Assembly (NCBI GenBank): GCA_021464415.1
Contig: CM038464.1
Location: 58,641,328 to 58,705,327 of the forward strand
Source: Lonicera japonica
Lineage: Eukaryota; Streptophyta; Magnoliopsida; Dipsacales; Caprifoliaceae
Direction of reading: 5' to 3'
DNA: 64,000 bases
In this document: one piece after another, positions 1 through 12,392 of the stretch
Numbering within the stretch: the first letter of the stretch is position 1
Layout: each line of letters begins with the position of its first letter
The notes under the pieces: generated by a model
What the model was told of the DNA's origin: nothing
Seen by the model: only the letters and a program-made list of their open reading frames with translations
The model's database searches: none
Program-made: the position numbers and the translations under genes

Positions 1-164
1 CTATAACCTCAAGGACTAGGTTCGAAACCCACAAGGGATCTACTTCAAAAAGGAGTTAAGAAAATCAACTTAAGCATATACTATGTTAAAAGACTCGAAC
101 CAATTAATCTTATTTCTTTTTGTTATATATCTTGCATGATTCAATAGCTATAGCATGATATGAA

Positions 165-196
<32 letters not shown>

Positions 197-3126
197 GTAT
201 TGACGTAAAAAATAACAATTTAAAAGTTAGAAAGTTGATTGGCCTAAGGTTTGATTTAGGGTTTGAGAAAAAAAAAATAAGTTGACAACATTTCTAAAGT
301 AACTATGATTCGTTAGGCATCTTTAAGTCCAAGAAATAGTCCATCATGATTTGTAAACAAAATTATTAACCTTTAAAATGCTATTTATTCATATTTAAAA
401 TTGCTATTACGTAAAATCCAGGACATTAATTAATACTACTATGGATCTTAATACAAATTTCTGAGTGCATTAGAGAGTTGTACATTTAACTAAATTACAT
501 CCATGCATTGCACATAAAACTCGATCAAATATTAATGTGTCCCCCAAACATAGGGATTTAATTTATAGCTAGCATTTTTCCTAGGGTAAAGTAATTTTTT
601 AATTATACATGCCAATATTAGCTAACCACAAAAGTAGTTACAAGACAAATTAAACTAGAACATATAATAAAGGCCAATTAAAGGAATTCTGTTATATTAA
701 CAAAAAGTTTAAAGATGCTAGATATTTCAATTCTAGCATGTTAGGTAACACTTCTACAAGTAAATTAATTGACCTTTTTGGGTACTTAAAAACCCTAAAG
801 CTTAATGAACATGAAATGTGCATGGCTTGGAATAACTAGGGCCAGTCCAGAAAGTTTTGTAAAAATTTAGGTGAATTTGTAAAACAAGACGCGTTACACC
901 AAGTAAATTGTATAATATATAAATAAATTTGGGAATAACATAAAATTTCTTTCTAAAATTAATTAATATGATGTTACTGGCCACGTGGATAATTAAAAAT
1001 TATTTTCAAGTAATAAAGTAAATCAAAGTAGAGATGAGAACAAAGTAAAAGGGTATTACGAATATAATCTTTACTTTAATAGGATCATATAGCATAAAAA
1101 AAATACATAAACTATTGGATAAAGTAGAGCCCTAGTCAAATATACTATTGATGATGAAATTTATTTTATAAAGTAGCATCTATCTTGAAATGAGAGTGTA
1201 CGTATAATATAATTTTACATGAAAGTGAAGCATTCAAAATTGAATTATTACAAATTTTATAGTGGAAACATTAAAGTATTCTACGCTTTTTGGAGAATAT
1301 TCATGAGTTGGTATTAATAAAGCTCAAGTATTTAACATCGCATTCACACAAAAAAAATAAAAATAAATCAAAGTTGCAATCTTAATTTGTATTCCTGTTT
1401 GACTATGACGATCATTACTCTACGGATGGAATTTTTTAGGGACATGAACCCACTAAAGTTTTAATATATAATTTATTTGTTCCGTATAATTCAACATTAC
1501 AAGTTTAAATTTTTTGTTTTTGAAACATAATTAACGTATCATATTTTAATTATAATAAATGTACAAGTTAAATGCAAGAATTAATATATGCCACGTACAT
1601 TAGAACAATCATTTATTACAGATTCGGCCGATTGCTAGATGTGAGGCCGTGCGGGAAAAAAAGAATCTTAATTATGTCATACTCCAGGAATTTTTTTTAA
1701 AATAGAATTGTGGATTAATCATTGGTACACAAGTTTAGATTATGATAAGAATGAATTTGATATATATGAACCCTAAAGTTTAAGCCGTACATGTCGGCGA
1801 AACTAGTTATGTCAATTTTTATTTAGATATTTACGTTTTACTAAAATTATTGAAAAGAAAAATATTTGAAACACTTCTAATTATGTCATATATATTCCCA
1901 CCATTAATTAGCTCTGTTATGTATGTCCTTATGTCATTAATTAGATATGCATGGATGACAATCGTTACTTCTCATTATATAATTAATTTCCTTAAAAGGA
2001 CATGTTTCCATAAGTGAACAAATACAAAATATAAATCAAAGTAAACCTAAAAAGAAAGCTACTAGTTAATTAAATTTATCTAGTGGATAGCTAAAGGAGA
2101 GGGTGGTCCAACACAGCCAAAATTAAATTAAAGTAGCTTATAATTATCTAGTTCCTTCTTTAAGCTTTGTCCTTTTTTTCCCTTGGGAAATTTCCAGAAA
2201 ATTAATGTCTTTAGTGAGATACTTTTTGTCCAAACTTAGAAATAAAATATTGTGATTTGATATCATTTAATTCAAAAGTATTTTATTCATTCAATAAAAA
2301 ATGTTGTATTCAAACAAGAGGAGTCTACTAATTAATTCAAGAGATAATTACAGAATACTAGAATTTTTTTACTAGCAAATATAGTTTGATAATTACATCA
2401 CTTGCTAGCAATATATAGTTTGAATAGATTTGGCTAGACACGGAAATCTAGATGATTAAAAGCATTTTCGCCCACATAAAAAGTAGTGATAAAAGAAAAT
2501 TCATTGATTTCCTAGTTGTTGTTGTTGTTTTTTTTTATTTTTTTTAATTATTATAGTTCTTAAAATATACCCATACATGCAATCTCATTTCTCACCGGAA
2601 TATATATATATTTATCCTGTTTGTATATGGACCGAGCGAAGGAACTAAATTCTTCGTTAAAAGTATGGTCCGTATATTGTTAGTCCACACAAAATCCTAT
2701 CCTTATATAAGAGACTATTTCCTAGACCAAGGTTAATTAAAATACAAGCTATAAAGATTTAACGGACATGATTCAATATACTTACCGCACTAAAAAAACA
2801 TCTATTTTTTGTTAGAAAGTCACAAGAAGAAAATAAAATATCAGAAAAATGAATTAATAATGTCAATTTATAGTTACACCTGTGATTGTGATTTTGGAAC
2901 TAGAAAAAGCCAATGTATTGAGTGTTGCATGAGCATACGTAATTGACAATGTCACTTTGTTTTAATTTAGTTTTTGGTTGCACAGAGAGAGCATTATGTA
3001 TGTGATTGTGGATCAGTTGAATTTTTTTTTTAACTTTTTTAGATCTTCACTCAAAAGAATAGATTCGCTTATCTCCATTTCAATTTATACTGTTCGAGAA
3101 AGACCTCTATGTTTCACAGAAGGTTC
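1..3126. other. Intergenic DNA without a recognisable gene
   Basis: This stretch is very AT-rich with frequent stops in all frames, and I see no exon-like reading frame with a family match. It holds an (AT)n microsatellite at 165-190. A tRNA box-B-like string (GGTTCGAAACCC) near base 20 could be the edge of a SINE that starts outside the window. Confidence 0.6.
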
Positions 3127-3456
3127 CAGTGGCGGGTGCAGGGGGGTCAGGGGTCCGGGTCCCCCCGAGATATTTTAAATCCCATTAGTATTAGTATTTT
3201 TTTTATAAATATAGTTGTTATCACTCTTTAAATATAATTATGTATTTTTATTTTGTTATAAATTTTTTTATTTCTAAAAATTATTTTAGACTGTTAATTT
3301 TTTTTATGGAGTGTCAATAGTTATACCCATTATTATTTATATTATAAGTATTCAATAAATTTAAGTGACTGTGGTTTCTCTTAATAAATTTATAAAGTAT
3401 CATATTTTTTATCTTGTGTTTTGCCCCCCGTACTCTAAATCCTAGATCCGCTACTG
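3127..3456. mobile_element. hAT-type MITE, 330 bp
   Basis: The left end starts CAGTGGCGGGTGCAGG and the right end, read on the other strand, starts CAGTAGCGGATCTAGG, so the termini form an imperfect inverted repeat of the CAGTGGCGG type seen in plant hAT elements. The interior is AT-rich and non-coding. The 8 bases outside each end (GAAGGTTC and GGAGGAAC) match at only 5 of 8 positions, so the target duplication is decayed or the boundary is slightly off. Confidence 0.6.
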
Positions 3457-4717
3457 GGAGGAACAAAACCTCTCACAAACTGAAATGCGAAAACTCCATA
3501 TATAGATCAGAAAATCATATTAATTGATCTGAAGACCTTCAGATTAAAAGTATTATTGTGCTTATTATTAGGATTTAAGAATAACTGACGGTCCTCCATT
3601 CCTCCACCATTGACAGAGATGGGAGAGGAGAAAAAAAATGGATCATTCAGAGGCTCAAGTGGCAGATAGAAAGAGGGGAAATAAGAAGAAGGTTGACTGA
3701 TAATAATATCACTGCGTTGTGTACAATTTATTATAAAAAATATTTTCAATAAGTGAAAATAATTGCGTGACAATTGAATAAATTTGATTCTTGAATTTTT
3801 ATAATCTGAAAATTTGAAATAAATTTAATACAAAGCGCGTATTAATTCTTGTTATAAGAGATACATTAACTAAACTGAAGAACAACCGTCCTCAATAATC
3901 GAATCTCGAATTTGGTAGGAAAAAGCAAAATTTAATTCGATTTTCATATTTAATAAAATGAAAATTTTGAAAAACAATAAAAATTGAGAGGGCCAAAAAG
4001 TAAAGTTCGGCTAAAAAAGAGTTGCGCCACAAATATATGGTTTTTGTGCCATGTGTTTGGAATCTACTTTGTCAATATTATAAAATATTCATGATAAAGG
4101 ACATGCAATTCAATTATTTACCAATTTAATTAATTATTTTAATTCTTCAAATTTGACCGTCCATTGCTTCATGAAGAGAGAATATTTACGTACTATATTT
4201 ATAGTGTACCGTATAATATTATATTAGAATTGTATATAGTACAGTGGTGCTGCTAGTTAGCTTAGAGATTGAAAGAAAACGAATCAGTAGTATCATTCTC
4301 CGACATGATTCAAAAACTATGTTTATTTCAAAAAAAAAATAAACTTATTGAATACTTGAAACAGTAAAACTCAATTGCACCTTTTTATTTGGGTGTATCA
4401 ATTAATTTTTTATATCTATTTCGTTGACCGTGAGTTTTCTAAGTTGAATTCTGGCATATGCAAAATTTTTAGTAGTTAATAGTTGGCACCATTTGAGAAA
4501 AAGATTAGCCGAGAAACGCAAAAATTGGCCCAAACACCCCCTGTCATAGACCAAAGATATCTGTTTGGTAGATATCAAAAACAATGAAATTTAACTTATA
4601 GTAGTTATAATAGGATATGAATCCATAACCTTGAAGCATGACAAATACTATATCATTACATTACTAAAATATAAAAAGTATTGTATTGTATAAGAAAAAG
4701 TTATATAAATAAATTTA
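3457..4717. other. Intergenic DNA without a recognisable gene
   Basis: AT-rich sequence with only short, unsupported reading frames. I see no conserved motif, repeat array or splice-consistent coding segment here. Confidence 0.5.
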
Positions 4718-4945
4718 GGTGGGTGCTATTGACACATGCCAAAACACTCACTAATATTTCGTCATATTTACTCGACCTTTAAGGACTGAGTATATGTGTA
4801 CATACTTGGTGCCTAAGGACCGAACTATTTTTGGGTAAAAAAAATTGCACTGGCTCAGCCTTTAAGGACCGAGTATATGAGCACATACTCGGTTCTTAAG
4901 GGCCGAACAAATTTGGAGTGTTAGAGAGTGTCAATAATAACCCCC
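4718..4945. mobile_element. 228-bp MITE with perfect 8-bp duplication
   Basis: The element runs from GGTGGGTGCTATTGACAC to GTGTCAATAATAACCCCC, which are imperfect inverted repeats of each other. TAAATTTA stands on both sides (4710-4717 and 4946-4953) as an exact 8-bp target duplication. Inside are two tandem hairpins built on AAGGACCGAGTATATG and its complement. It ends 222 bp before the start codon of the WAT1-related gene at 5168, so it lies in the proximal promoter. Confidence 0.8.
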
Positions 4946-5080
4946 TAAATTTATCGCTTTGCATCAATATATATACGTGGATTGGACGGAGAAAGGCTAT
5001 TTATTTACGTATTGTCTATTATTGCTTTTAGATTTGGACAGTCCAGGAACATATTGACTAAATTGCCCTCAACATCTTAT

Positions 5081-5094
5081 CTATATATATATGG
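5081..5094 (+). promoter_or_regulatory. Probable TATA box of the 5168 gene
   Basis: CTATATATATATGG lies about 75-85 bp upstream of the ATG. A TATA box here would place transcription start near 5110-5120 and leave a 5' leader of roughly 50 bases. This is an inference from position and composition only. Confidence 0.45.
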
Positions 5095-5167
5095 TTGAAG
5101 AAAATCAAATCAAATGAATTGAGAGAGTAATCACTTCACATTTCCACAAAGCAAAGAAAATTAGAAA

Positions 5168-8100
5168 ATGGATAGAAAGAAGCCATATTTAGCAGTAATA
5201 TTAATACAATGTATATATACAGGCATGTTCTTGCTTTCAAAGGCAGCATTTGATGTGGGGATGAACACATTTGTTTTTGTCTTCTATAGACAAGCTGCTG
5301 CTACTCTTTTCTTAGCTCCTCTTGCCTTCTTCTTTGAATGGTAATATAATATAATTAATTTATTTGTTCTTTAATTTGTTTTTCTTAAGTCTGATATTAA
5401 ACTTTGAATATTTTGATTATTTATATTCTGAATGCAACATATTAAACTTAAGTTTACATACCTAAAGTTTATTGGTTTTCTCAATTTGGTCCCCAACGTT
5501 TCATTTGCTAAATTACGGTCCTCAAGGTTTGAGCCGAGTTGTACTCTCATCCAAAACTGGAAGCTATCTCCATTTTTTGGACGGAAATTCGTGTGCCTTT
5601 AATGTCCAAAAAATTGACAGGGCATTTAAGTTTAGATGAAAGTGAGTTGCGATTCAAATTGACAAGGTATCTAATTTGGATGGAAGTGAGATGCAACTCA
5701 AACTTTGAGGATCAAAATGTAGTAAATAAAATTTTTCAGGACTGAAATGAGAAAAAAAGGCAAACTCTAGGGGCATAAACAGGTGAATGACAAACCAATC
5801 TGGCATGATCATATATATTTTTTACAAAACCAGTTATAAAGAAAAAACTAAAACATCATTAAAGAAATTTCAAAGGTGGTTTGGAGATATTAGAGGTGAT
5901 AATTAATGCATGGATTCAGAGGTAAAATTGATTTTTCCCTCTAAAAATTTAACGAAACAAATAAAATATTACAACTCTAAAATCTGAATTAATGCATCAG
6001 ATTCAGTTGTAAGAATTGCAATCAAACCATGTCTTATAAGTTTCACTTCCGCTTTATTGACATATATTTTCTGTTTGGATTGCAGGAAAAAATCCCCGCC
6101 GCTCCCATTTGTGACCCTCTGCAAGATTTTTATGCTATCTCTATGCGGGTACATACGTTACATTTGTTGATGATTTTTATTTTAAAAAGAAAAAAAATAT
6201 ATAATTAGAATATATTTTTGTTAAAATTTTCTTTTCTTTTCCATTTTAGGATAACTATGAGTTTGAATATATATGGTGTTGGCCTTATATATACATCTGC
6301 TACTTTGGCTGCTGCAACTACAAACTCTCTTCCTGTCATCACTTTCTTCTTTGCAGTTTTATTCAGGTAAATATATTAATCACTACTACTTGTTATCCTT
6401 TTTCATATGAATTTTCCATTTTTTTGTGGACTTGCTTATATATAATAAATTATTGGGCTAGCTGTTAAAGGATTAAATACATTATCATCGGATTTCGATT
6501 CGAAGGAAATGGGCGGAAAAGGGGATTTCTCCAAGTATGTATTCTTTAACACTCCTTTTAACCCTGATCGAGGTCTATTCAGTGCGTAATCTTTGTAAAG
6601 AGAGATACTAGAATCACTGTTGATAGTTTGAGATTTGAAATGAATTTAATATAACATGGTTGAGTTTGGCCGGCCAAGTGGTTTAGAATGACGTTAGAAG
6701 TAGTATTTCCTTTAATTTTTCTCTTGTAAATGAAGAAGGGTAATTTAGTACATTCAAGTAGAAACCAAAAGATTTAGTACACATGTCACACCATATAATG
6801 TCACTAATTTAAGCCGCCTTGAAACTCTTCTGTATATTTTGATTTTCCTATTTTACCCATGTCAGAATGTGGTCAATTTTATTTTAAATCTTATCCAGAG
6901 GCGAAATTGTTCTCAACTAAAAACATTTAAAAACATTAGAAATTATCGACATCCGAGTTGCAAACGCATCCCATGCGCACCAGAAAATTAGAAATTTACA
7001 ATTTGTGTATTTAATTTTGGTTGAGATACAAAAAAAAAACAAAAAACAACTACTCTCTTTGTAGTAAAAATAAAGGCAGCACTAATTACACATACCAAAT
7101 CACTCTTTAACACTAATATTGGCTCGGCCCTGTTACACTGAGGTAATGTGCAAATACTCAGTACTATTGTGCAATAGGGCCAAGCTAGTATTTTTTTTTT
7201 GTTTCCCAAAATAGTTTGGCTATACATACTCGGTGCTATTGTACCGAATCCATGAGATAAAGTGTTACGTGTATAATTAACGCTGCCCAAAAAAATTACT
7301 TTGTGTAATTGTTTAAGCTGTATTTAATACTTGTCTGCCACTTAATTATTATACAGAATGGAAATAGTGAGGTTGAAGACTGCAGCAGGAATTGCGAAGA
7401 TGGTTGGAATAACATTATGCATAGGAGGAGCAGCAGTAATTGCATTTTATAGAGGGCCATACTTGAAACTTTTGTCACATCATCACCTCTTTGGTCACCA
7501 TACCCAACAACAACATCAAGGTCATAATATTCCTTCTAGTGAAACATGGACAAAGGGTGTCTTTCTCATGCTTCTTTCCAACACTTGCTTTGGTTTGTGG
7601 CTTGTACTACAGGTACATAAATACATATATATATATATATATATTAATTTATAGAGGGGATCTAATACGGCCGACCTGTAGTCGAATTTTTGTCAGGAAA
7701 AAACATCTTTTCAAGTTTTTGCAATGAAAATTTGTTGTTAAAGATTGGTTCCTAAATGGACTAGTACGTACTAAATCTAGATGTACTATATTAATTTATA
7801 TATCATTAATTCTCTATGCATGTGTAGATTGAATGCATGTAAGCTAAAGAAATATAAATATCAAAAGGATATGTCACTTAGTGGTTACTATAATTTTAGT
7901 TATTTTAACGATTAAGATTCATACACTATTATGGCCCAATTTTCTTACCAAAAAATGATTGTATGTACTTTAATTTGTTCATAGTAATATGAAAAATTAT
8001 AAGAGAAATCGTTGATTTGTGTGAAAAGTTGAAAAATAAGTTGAAACATCTCGTGAGATTAACTCTTACTTTTTGGCTTTTTCATGAAATTTTTTTCTTT

Positions 8101-11100
8101 GGGATTGGAGGGGGGGGGGAGTTGGAGTTGAGGAAGATATTTCTTTCACAAAAATAAAGGAAGGAAGGAGGACATGTACTCATAAAAATGATTATAAGGT
8201 AAAGAGTACTGGCCTCACGACATTACTCAATTTATTTTTTGACTTTGTACACAAATCAATTATTTTTCATGTTTCTATAGAACAGAATCTAAAATTATCA
8301 AGAAGTTTCAAATGCAGTTGAATTATGTTTTGACTTTATATAATATTAAAAATATAATATAAAGACATACTTTTGATTAACATATATGCACATGTGAAGT
8401 GTAGTATTTGCCTTCAAAAGCTAAATTTGTTTTGATACCAGCAATTTTTATTTTATTTTTTGAAATCTAAATATCAATATTGGCACTTTAATTACTACAA
8501 GGCTATTCCTTTCTTATTTGTTTGTTTGAATTTCTTTCTTTTTTACTTTTTCAAAATCGATCGCGCGTGCAAATGTTTCATTCTATTTCTGTTAAACATG
8601 TGTTAGATTGTCAAAGCTTTTTTTTTTTGCTAAAAAAAGAAAGTAAACATATTTTTTTTGTTTGACTTATTTACGTTTTTCCCCTTTATATTCAAATGGT
8701 CCTCTCCTAGAGGGATGAATTATATCATGTCACGAGATAATTAGGGCTATAATTCTTTTATTTTTTTCTGTACACAAAAATTGTTTCGCATGTGTTAACG
8801 CATTATTCATTGAAAAGAGAAATTAAAAGTATACAACAATTACGTTTATTTTTTCTCTTAACTAAATTATAATTATTTTTTGTTGTTCCTAATTTGTTGA
8901 ACAGGCTAATGTGATGAAAAGCTACCCTTCAAAGCTTCTTTTCACAACTCTTCAATGTTTATTAAGCTCCATTCAGTCTTTTATAATTGCAATTGCTTTG
9001 GAAAGAGACCCTTACCAGTGGAAGTTGGGATGGAATGTCAGACTCCTGGCTGTTGCTTATTGTGTAAGTTAACATAGAGAATAAAGGGTATAGTTATTGG
9101 CACATTAAAATATTACTTTAGCATTTTAAAATAATTTTTAGTGGTACTTTATAAAAATATTTGAAGACACTTATATTTAACACTTTTGACGTCCTACAAT
9201 ATGTTATTGAAGTGAGAATAGCTATACCCCAAATGAAATCTCTCTCTCTCTCTCTCTCTCCCCATGCTATAAAACAAAGAAGGTTGAAGTCACTTTATTT
9301 TACTACAAAAACAAATTAGAGAACTCCCACTCCATCCTTGGTGAGACTCTAACTCGGAATCTCTTGATTCAAGTGTGTGCCTTAATTACCAATTAGACTA
9401 ATAAAAAATATTAATAAACTCTTACGTACCTCAGAATGGAAGAAGTATTACCCCATTCATAATTATACATATACTCCGACGTGGGTCCTAAAACATATAT
9501 TCGTATTAAATTGTTTTGATATTGGTACATATATATTGGTACAATGGTACATATATAATGGGGCCCCAAAAATAATAGAAGTCTTTGTCTGTGTTTTTCA
9601 ACAATGATCCAAAAATAATTATATTATTTGTCATCAAATTTTAGACAAAAAGTTAATTAAAATAACACATTAGTGTGTTTCAAAGCATGTCCACGTATGT
9701 GTCTCTATAATTATTCGACAATTTATTCAATTTGGAGCCTTTGCCATAGAAGAAATAGTGAGAATGGGTTGAGGATGATCTTTTAGAAGAGAAACTGACC
9801 CCGATTGGTTTTAAGCTTTCACCGGTTCCGCTCATTGATTGTCATATGAAAACCGACTTGTCGGTTCGGTTTATGTTAATTATAAAACAGCACGGTTCGG
9901 TTAACCGAACCATGCACAACCCTAGAAACCAGTGGCTTTGGCCCAAAGAATTATTCTATATTCAATTTCAAGTAATCTCTCTCTCTCTCTCTCTAAGAAA
10001 ACAAAGAAGGTGTAAGTCTCTTTTTATTACAACAATAATAATAAAAAAAATCTCTATTTTATTTTTGGTGAGATTCTAACTTAAAACTTCTCGATTTAAG
10101 TGTGCGTCTTTACCAACTAGACTAGTAAAGAAAAATGGTGAACCCTTAATTACCTTGGAATAGAGGGAGTATTACCACTTTCATAGTAATAAATATACTA
10201 ATATATATTTGTAGCAAATTGTTTTTATATTGGTACATGTATACATAGAAGCACTGGCAGATCCAGAATTTTGATTTGAGGGAACCAAAATAACATATAA
10301 TGATTTTTTGAACTTGGAGCCCCCAAAATACAATAGATGTCTTTGTCTGTGTTTTGAACAATGATCCAAAAACGGTTATACTATAACTCATTAATTAGTG
10401 TGTTTCAAAGTATGTGCACGTAATTCTCTCAACAATTATTCAACAATGATTCAATTTGGAGCCTTTGCCATAGAAGAAATAGTGAGAATGGGATGGGGGT
10501 GATCTTTCAGAAGAGAAACTAGTGGCTTCGGCCCAAGGAATTAGTCTATATTTGGGCCCGGCCTTCAATTACGTACATAGCATGTTGACAAAATGGGCTC
10601 TCAATATTTGGTTAAAGTTAAACTAATTTTCTCATGACTTACTAATATAAATCATTAATCATATCAAAAAATTTCAAGTGCAAATCGATCCCTACGAAAT
10701 GCTCTCTATATATCATAATATGATATATTATAGTATTTCTTGAAAAAAAAAGGTTTCAATAAACTCGGTCAGCTTACGTAAAGTTTTTAAAGTATGGGTA
10801 TGGGCTTGTTTGGTTGGAGTATTAATTTAGGGGTTTATAGAAATCTTAAGTTAATTTCATTTTAGGATTCTAGTGTTTGCTTTGAATTATGGACAAAAAT
10901 TTATGATTCCAATATTCGAACACGGGTTTGTCTACTTATGCATTCCAAATATATTTAAAAAAAAAAGTATGGTAATATTTTTTTAAAAAAATTCTCATTA
11001 ATTTTACTAACCATATATAATTAATGCAAACTTTGACAGGGGATTGTGGTGACTGGTGTAACATACTATTTGCAAGCATGGGTGATTGAGAAGAAGGGAC

Positions 11101-11906
11101 CAGTGTTCCTAGCCATGTCTACTCCATTGGCTTTGATCCTAACAATCTTCTGCTCAGCATTCCTCTTAGGCGACATAATTACTTTGGGAAGGTAATTTAC
11201 TTTTAGATTATATCTTTAATTAACATTTTTTTTCTTAACTTTTGATCTCATAGTTCAGGTCATAATTTGAGTTTGCGCCCTAAATTTAATTGAGTTTAGT
11301 ATTTCAGTGAAGTTCGGTAATTAACTGCCGATAATTAAAAACATTATTTTCAAACTGAAATGTACAAAACTTATCGTGATTATCACCTTGTTTTCAAACT
11401 TAAATTTGTAACTAGCGAAACTTGAAGCAATTTTTTGCTTTGTAATGAAAAACATATCTATCTGTTTCGAATATGTGATGCAAATAGAAACCGAATCGAG
11501 TAGTTATAAAGGTATTTGAGAAAAAACAATGTTTCACCGGCAACTAATGGAATTCACTACTAGCGGAGTGCAAACAAGAGAGAGCTGGAGATATTAAATT
11601 AATGTAGGGTGCAAACATAAACTATAACTCAAAAAATGGGTTGAAAATCCAAATAGATATGCATATAAGTGTTATAACATTCCTTCAAATCCCACTCTTT
11701 GTCTATTCATTTTTTTTCTTGATCTCTTATTGTGGTAATTTATTTTGTTATGTGACTGCAGTGTATTAGGAGGAGTTTTGTTGGTTGGAGGGCTGTACGG
11801 TGTATTGTGGGGAAAGAGCAAAGAACATAACATGGATGAGAAATTTTTTGAAGGGGAAATTGAGAAAGAAACAACAGAAGCCAAGAGTCCAGTAATCATT
11901 GTCTAG
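5168..11906 (+). CDS. WAT1-related (nodulin MtN21/EamA) transporter, At5g64700 type
   Basis: Seven exons (5168-5340, 6086-6148, 6250-6366, 7357-7612, 8905-9063, 11040-11191, 11762-11906) with GT-AG introns join in frame to 354 aa, a normal length for the family. The start MDRKKPYLAVILIQCIYTG is the typical N-terminus. The protein is almost entirely hydrophobic segments, as expected for a ten-helix membrane carrier with two EamA repeats (about residues 8-135 and 185-320). TSATLAAATTNSLPVITF and the C-terminal VLLVGGLYGVLWGKSKE are family signatures. A His-rich loop (about 150-175) separates the two halves. Characterised members move auxin or amino acids (WAT1/UMAMIT); the substrate here cannot be read from sequence. 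Intron 3 holds a MITE and intron 5 a large direct duplication. I see no frameshift or stop. Confidence 0.93.
7075..7287. mobile_element. MITE in intron 3 of the 5168 gene
   Basis: The ends GGCAGCACTAATTACACATA and, on the other strand, GGCAGCGTTAATTATACACG are inverted repeats. The interior carries the same CATACTCGGT string as the 4718-4945 element, so the two are probably related. Flanks are A-rich on both sides, which blurs any target duplication. It ends 69 bp before exon 4. Confidence 0.6.
9237..10565. repeat. Diverged tandem duplication in intron 5
   Basis: Copy A (9237-9974) and copy B (9975-10565) both start in a (CT)n run and share long blocks, for example GAGCCTTTGCCATAGAAGAA and GTCTTTGTCTGTGTTTT. 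Copy A has about 130 extra bases (roughly 9801-9931) ending in a GGTTCGGTTAACCGAACC-type sequence, which look like a later small insertion. Copy B has extra sequence near 10246-10310 resembling a hAT end (GGCAGATCCAGAATTTTG). Both copies begin with a tRNA-like SINE relic in reverse orientation. Divergence is substantial, so the duplication is old. Confidence 0.7.
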
Positions 11907-11982
11907 TATTACACATATATATTCGAGTACTCTGAATATGTTATGACTTTTTATAAATTTTTTATATAAAGATGTGGCACCA

Positions 11983-12148
11983 TTTTTTTTTTTTTTTGAT
12001 ATAAGCGTTCCATAATTACATAGATATCCAAGGTGGTCGGCTAAGGGGGAGGGGGAAGTGAAACGTGGTTCTCGTGTCTCAAACTTGGGTGTGGGATGAA
12101 AAAACCCACTACTTTTTCCACTATGCATGTTAGCACCCCATGTGTGAC
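11983..12148 (-). mobile_element. SINE-like retroposon, 166 bp
   Basis: A run of 15 T opens the insertion on the + strand, which is the A-tail of an element in reverse orientation. GTGGCACCA stands on both sides (11974-11982 and 12149-12157) as a 9-bp target duplication. On the - strand AAGTTTGAGACACGAGAAC resembles a degenerate box B. It begins 77 bp after the stop codon of the transporter gene, so it probably sits in its 3' UTR or just downstream. Confidence 0.65.
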
Positions 12149-12392
12149 GTGGCACCAATTAAATAGAATGGAAAATTTACCAAACATTTAAATGTGTAGT
12201 TTCGGAATTCATTTAATTTATATAGGGTTAGGGGAGTAGTATAATAATGAAAAAAGAAAATTATAAATATATAAGGGCAATATAAATCGTAAATAATCTA
12301 GAGATTTGACGGATTGGATTTATACTAGTCAACTTTTATAATTGGCAACTATATAAATGACAATAGCATAACATATATTATATATGTTAATA

